From Pseudodesulfovibrio profundus (GTDB taxonomy: Bacteria > Desulfobacterota > Desulfovibrionia > Desulfovibrionales > Desulfovibrionaceae), in NCBI RefSeq assembly GCF_900217235.1, contig NZ_LT907975.1:2827001-2891000 (forward strand): DNA of 64,000 nucleotides, in the 5' to 3' direction. Below the pieces are notes generated by a model, which worked only from the letters and a program-made list of their open reading frames with translations, had not been told where the DNA came from and did not search any database. Shown here piece by piece: positions 60,474 to 64,000 of the stretch. Position numbers and translations under genes: made by a program. Each line of letters opens with the position of its first letter. Position 1 is the first letter of the stretch.

Positions 60474-61478
60474 ATGCACAAACTCCTTGAGGACAGACAC
60501 GGCCGCAAGGCCAGCTATATGCGCGTCAGCGTAACGGATCGTTGCAATCTGCAATGTACCTACTGTGCTGGCGAAGGGCAGACGTTCATTCCCCACCCCA
60601 TCATTTTGCGGTACGAGGAAATCCTTGATCTCATGGGATTGGCCGTGAATCTCGGGGTGGAGAAGGTGCGCTTTACCGGCGGTGAACCGTTTGTCCGTAA
60701 AGGGTTCGGTGATTTCATGATTCGTGCTGCCGAACAATTCCCGACGCTGGATTTGTGCGTCACCACCAATGCGACCCTCGTTGGGAAGTATGTGGACTCC
60801 CTTGCTGATGCCGGTATCAAGCGAGTCAATATCTCCTTGGATACACTTGATCCGGCGAAGTTCCAGTCCATCACGGGCAATGACCTGTTCCATACGGTTC
60901 GCAGCAATATTGATCGCTGCCTGGAAGCCGGGATGAAGGTCAAGGTCAATGCGGTCGCCATGAAAGGCGTGAATGATGATGAATTGCCTGCCTTTATCGA
61001 CTTTGCCCGTAATAACAAGCTGGACATGCGTTTTATCGAGTTCATGCCGGTGGGACTGGAAACAGGCTGGAAGGGCGACGCAGTCTGGACAGCCGAAGAG
61101 ATTCTCTCCCAGGCGCAGAATCTGGCCGATATCAAGCCGGTCACCGATGAAGAGGGCGGTCAGCATGGCCCGGCGCGCATGTTCTCAATCGAGGGCGGCA
61201 AAGGGCGTCTTGGGCTTATTTCACCATACACCAACCACTTCTGTGGTACGTGCAATCGACTGCGCCTGACATCGGACGGCAATCTGCGCACCTGTCTCTT
61301 TTCCGACAAGGTCTATCGCTTGCGTCCCGTGCTTCGACACCCCAAGCTCGGTCTTCAGGCCGTAGAAAAAATTCTGCGCCGTGCAAGCCGTCACAAGCCC
61401 ATGGGACATGAGCTGCTGGAGCGCATGCCCGCAGGTCAGGGCGTGTGCCGAACCCGCATGGCATCCATCGGCGGATAG
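60474..61478 (+). CDS. moaA: GTP 3',8-cyclase (molybdenum cofactor synthesis)
   Basis: Radical SAM enzyme that starts molybdopterin synthesis. 334 residues. The first [4Fe-4S] cluster is bound by TDRCNLQCTYC (about 22-32, CX3CX2C), followed by RFTGGEPFVRKGF. The second cluster has CGTCNRLRLTSDGNLRTC in the C-terminal part. The protein ends ...RMASIGG with the GG tail essential in MoaA. The segment before the end (RHPKLGLQAVEKILRRAS) looks like the normal C-terminal helix. It is co-transcribed with moaE. Confidence 0.95.
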   Translation: MHKLLEDRHGRKASYMRVSVTDRCNLQCTYCAGEGQTFIPHPIILRYEEILDLMGLAVNLGVEKVRFTGGEPFVRKGFGDFMIRAAEQFPTLDLCVTTNATLVGKYVDSLADAGIKRVNISLDTLDPAKFQSITGNDLFHTVRSNIDRCLEAGMKVKVNAVAMKGVNDDELPAFIDFARNNKLDMRFIEFMPVGLETGWKGDAVWTAEEILSQAQNLADIKPVTDEEGGQHGPARMFSIEGGKGRLGLISPYTNHFCGTCNRLRLTSDGNLRTCLFSDKVYRLRPVLRHPKLGLQAVEKILRRASRHKPMGHELLERMPAGQGVCRTRMASIGG

Positions 61479-61502
61479 ACGCTCAATTCCTATACAAAAT
61501 AA

Positions 61503-61520
61503 CGACCTTTTCAAAGGTCG
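61503..61520 (+). other. Small perfect hairpin after moaA
   Basis: CGACCTTT pairs with AAAGGTCG (8 bp, 2-base loop) 24 bases after the moaA stop. No T run follows, so it is at most a weak terminator. Confidence 0.4.
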
Positions 61521-61593
61521 ATAGAACCTGTATCATTCACTTTGTTGGCGATTCACCGCATTGGTGCGCCAGTTTATACAAGGATGAATAGCG

Positions 61594-64000
61594 TTGCCGT
61601 TTGAAAATCGTCGTATCAGCATAAAATACCGCCTCATGGGGTGGTTTTCCTTCTTCTTCGTACTGACCACCGCTCTTACGGCGGGGACGGTGTATGTGCT
61701 GGTGCGTGATACCATCAAGCAGAACGTCTTCACTGAACTGCGCGTTTCATCTGAAGCCATCCAATCCATGGTCCGTACTGCGGCACAGGTCTCAGTACGA
61801 AACCGTCTTCGTGCCATAGCCGAAAAAAATGTCGACATACTCAGCGGGTTGCAGCGCCGCGTTGATGCCGGGGAATTGACTCCTGAGCAGGCCCGGGCTG
61901 AAGGAAAGCGGATTCTGCGAAGTCAATCCATCGGCTCTTCCGGGTATGTTTATGTGATACAAACCACAGGCAAAATAGCCATGCACCCGGCCTCATCCCT
62001 TGAGGGAGAGGATATCTCTTCCGAATGGCTTGGGCAGAAACAGGCAGAAATGAAACAGGGGTACCTTGAGTACTCATGGGCGAATCCCGGGGAATTGACC
62101 AAGCGGGAAAAAGCACTCTACATGGAATACTATGCTCCCTGGGACTGGATTGTATCCGTTTCGAGCTATCGCTCGGAATTCAACCAGCTCATTGATCATG
62201 AGGATTTCCGGGCCGGAGTCGAAGATTTTGCATTGGGCGACTCAGGCTATGCCTTCCTGATGACCAAACAGGGCAATATGCTCATCCACCCCTGGATTCA
62301 TGGACATGTTACCGAATTTTTGCCGGACGAAGACCATACGCTGTTTACCGATATGGTCCTCAATCGTAACGGCCGCTTCTCCTACTCCTGGAAAGAACCG
62401 AGCACCGGCACCTACACCGAGAAAGTCATGGTGTATCGCGAGATTCCGGAGCTTGGGTGGATTGTTGGCTCAACCGGGTATGTCGATGAGGTCTATGCCC
62501 CATTGTATCGCATCCAGTCATTCCTCATTTTCAGCGGTATACTCACGGTACTGATAGTCCTTCCTCTGGCCTATTATCTGGGACGATCCTTCTCCAATCC
62601 CATCACGAAGCTGGCCACCAGTATGTCGCAGGCTGACAAAGGTGACCTGTCTGTTCGGGCGGAAGTGGATGGGTATGGGGAAGCAGCAGAGCTGGCGACA
62701 CACTTCAATCAGTACATGGAGCGACTGGGCGAGTATCGGAACGAGTTGCAAAACGAGATCGACGAGCGCCGCCGTGCCGAGCAGCAGTTGCAATTGTTTG
62801 CCATGGTTTTCGAGAATGCGCTCGAAGGTATTTCCATCACTGACAAACAAGGCAACATCGTTGCCGTGAACCCATCCTTTACCATCATTACAGGGTTTGA
62901 ACCCGAAGATGTTCTGGGCAAGAACCCCCGCGTTCTCAAATCCGATAGACACGAAGAGTCCTTCTACAGAGAAATGTGGGAATCGTTGTATACCAATGGT
63001 TCATGGCATGGAGAAATATGGAATCGCAGGAAGAATGGTGAATCCTACCCGGAAATTCTCAGCATCAGTGCGGTACAGGACAAAACTGGGAGCGTGAGCA
63101 ATTACGTTGCTGTTTTTCATGATATTTCAGATATGAAGCTCAAGGATAAGCAGATCGAGCATCAAGCGTATCATGATGCGCTGACCGGCCTGCCTAACCG
63201 CTCTCTGGCCCATGACCGCCTCTCGGTTGCCATCACCCATGCCAAGCGCGACGGCAGTTCTGTTGTTGTCCTGTTCATGGACCTTGATAATTTCAAGAAG
63301 ATCAACGACTCGATGGGTCACTCCTTTGGGGACCTGTTGCTGAAAGAGGTCGCTGCCCGACTCAGGAAGGATTTCCCGGATGCGGATACCATTGCCCGTC
63401 TTGGCGGTGACGAGTTCCTGATGATCATTGAAGGCGTGGGTGAAGAGCGTGAGGTGGCCAGTCTGGCCGAGCGCGCCCTGGCGGTTTTTGAAACGCCGTA
63501 TGTTGTCAGGGGAGAGGAGTTGCATGTCACGCCAAGCATAGGTGTGACCATGTACCCGGATGACGGCAGCGACGCGGAAACGCTGATCAAGAATGCCGAT
63601 ATGGCCATGTATCAATCCAAGGCCAAGGGGAAAAACGCCTACTTCCTTTTCACTCAGGAAGTGAATCTGCGTATTTCCAAGCGTTTGAAGCTGGAAAACG
63701 ACATGCGTCAGGCCCTCAAGAATCGTGAGTTTACAGTCTATTTCCAGCCTAAGGTCAATCTCTTCAACGATGTTGTTACTGGCATGGAAGCGCTGGTGCG
63801 TTGGCACAAGCCGGACGGGACTGTTGTGAGCCCGGCGGATTTTATCCCCCTAGCCGAGGAAACCGGATTGATCGTCCCGCTGGGCGAATATGTCATGGAT
63901 GCATCCTGCAAGGCCATGCAGTTGTTTGAAGGTATCGGTTGTGATGACATTTCCATTGCCGTGAACCTTTCGCCCATTCAGTTTGATCAGGAAGATCTCG
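61594..64000 (+). CDS. Sensory diguanylate cyclase/phosphodiesterase (Cache-HAMP-PAS-GGDEF-EAL), 3' end outside window
   Basis: The frame is open from TTG 61594 to the window end (802 codons). TTG is chosen because AAGGATG precedes it; an in-frame stop lies just upstream and ATG 61636 has no ribosome site. Order of domains: membrane segment (about 15-36), a double Cache-type periplasmic region with two GSSGYVYVIQTTGK/GDSGYAFLMTKQGN repeats, a second membrane segment (about 307-330), HAMP, coiled coil, PAS (about 400-505), GGDEF (motif at 63403-63417, intact GGDEF) and EAL (EAL at 63787-63795, start of the domain only). The inhibitory RxxD site before GGDEF is absent. It probably both makes and breaks c-di-GMP in response to an outside ligand. 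Confidence 0.93.
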   Translation, partial: MPFENRRISIKYRLMGWFSFFFVLTTALTAGTVYVLVRDTIKQNVFTELRVSSEAIQSMVRTAAQVSVRNRLRAIAEKNVDILSGLQRRVDAGELTPEQARAEGKRILRSQSIGSSGYVYVIQTTGKIAMHPASSLEGEDISSEWLGQKQAEMKQGYLEYSWANPGELTKREKALYMEYYAPWDWIVSVSSYRSEFNQLIDHEDFRAGVEDFALGDSGYAFLMTKQGNMLIHPWIHGHVTEFLPDEDHTLFTDMVLNRNGRFSYSWKEPSTGTYTEKVMVYREIPELGWIVGSTGYVDEVYAPLYRIQSFLIFSGILTVLIVLPLAYYLGRSFSNPITKLATSMSQADKGDLSVRAEVDGYGEAAELATHFNQYMERLGEYRNELQNEIDERRRAEQQLQLFAMVFENALEGISITDKQGNIVAVNPSFTIITGFEPEDVLGKNPRVLKSDRHEESFYREMWESLYTNGSWHGEIWNRRKNGESYPEILSISAVQDKTGSVSNYVAVFHDISDMKLKDKQIEHQAYHDALTGLPNRSLAHDRLSVAITHAKRDGSSVVVLFMDLDNFKKINDSMGHSFGDLLLKEVAARLRKDFPDADTIARLGGDEFLMIIEGVGEEREVASLAERALAVFETPYVVRGEELHVTPSIGVTMYPDDGSDAETLIKNADMAMYQSKAKGKNAYFLFTQEVNLRISKRLKLENDMRQALKNREFTVYFQPKVNLFNDVVTGMEALVRWHKPDGTVVSPADFIPLAEETGLIVPLGEYVMDASCKAMQLFEGIGCDDISIAVNLSPIQFDQEDL

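Overview
The window (about 55-57% GC, no rRNA, no CRISPR, no phage) looks like the chromosome of a Gram-negative, sulfate-reducer-type deltaproteobacterium, most likely a Desulfovibrionaceae member (Desulfovibrio/Pseudodesulfovibrio-like). The reasons are a complete six-gene Ech membrane hydrogenase operon, many c-di-GMP, chemotaxis and two-component proteins, a non-mevalonate isoprenoid pathway, lipoprotein maturation by Lgt, and a gene set for trimming peptidoglycan peptides of the kind found in curved cells. The genus is an inference from protein types; no search was run.

Layout. 1-8768: a galactose-type operon (galT, galK, a LacI-family repressor, galM) running into an ABC sugar importer (ATPase, binding protein, two permeases), with a candidate repressor site and an intra-operon hairpin. 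8788-12835: a family 3 binding protein, an HD-GYP protein, two tandem paralogous membrane-anchored proteins of unknown function and a DUF2721 protein. 13103-18106: two insertion sequences of different families on either side of a hybrid histidine kinase; the second (IS4-type) carries a visible target duplication and separates the kinase from a single-domain response regulator. 18221-26241: a signalling block (receiver, frameshifted GAF/HD-GYP gene, CheV, a DUF885 protein with a degenerate site, a sigma-54 response regulator with its kinase, and an acylphosphatase-like protein without the catalytic arginine).

26575-36554: small secreted or unknown proteins, purB, pyrE, then a three-gene set (YkuD with two NTF2-like domains, a bitopic coiled-coil protein, and an M14 peptidase with Gln replacing the first zinc His) that resembles the Helicobacter Csd6/Csd4 cell-shape enzymes. 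tRNA-Arg(ACG), a PNPOx-like protein and a PAPS-reductase/CysD-like PP-loop protein follow. 36893-42110: echABCDEF. 42503-51024 (minus strand): dxs, ispA, xseB, an M23 peptidase, xseA, proS and ispG. 51174-64000: a chemoreceptor, YchJ-type SEC-C protein, ArfB-like rescue factor, DEDDy exonuclease, a lipoprotein with an unknown neighbour, lgt, a glutaminyl cyclase, a TetR regulator divergent from ispH, moaE-moaA, and a large sensory GGDEF-EAL protein that runs off the window.

Three themes recur. Isoprenoid precursor synthesis is represented by four genes at three sites (dxs, ispA, ispG, ispH). Second-messenger signalling has two HD-GYP proteins and one GGDEF-EAL protein. Envelope and shape remodelling is represented by YkuD, M14, M23, Lgt and a lipoprotein. 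The most interesting item is the candidate cell-curvature operon at 30860-34516. The broken HD-GYP gene, the IS boundaries and several enzymes with missing catalytic residues also merit checking.
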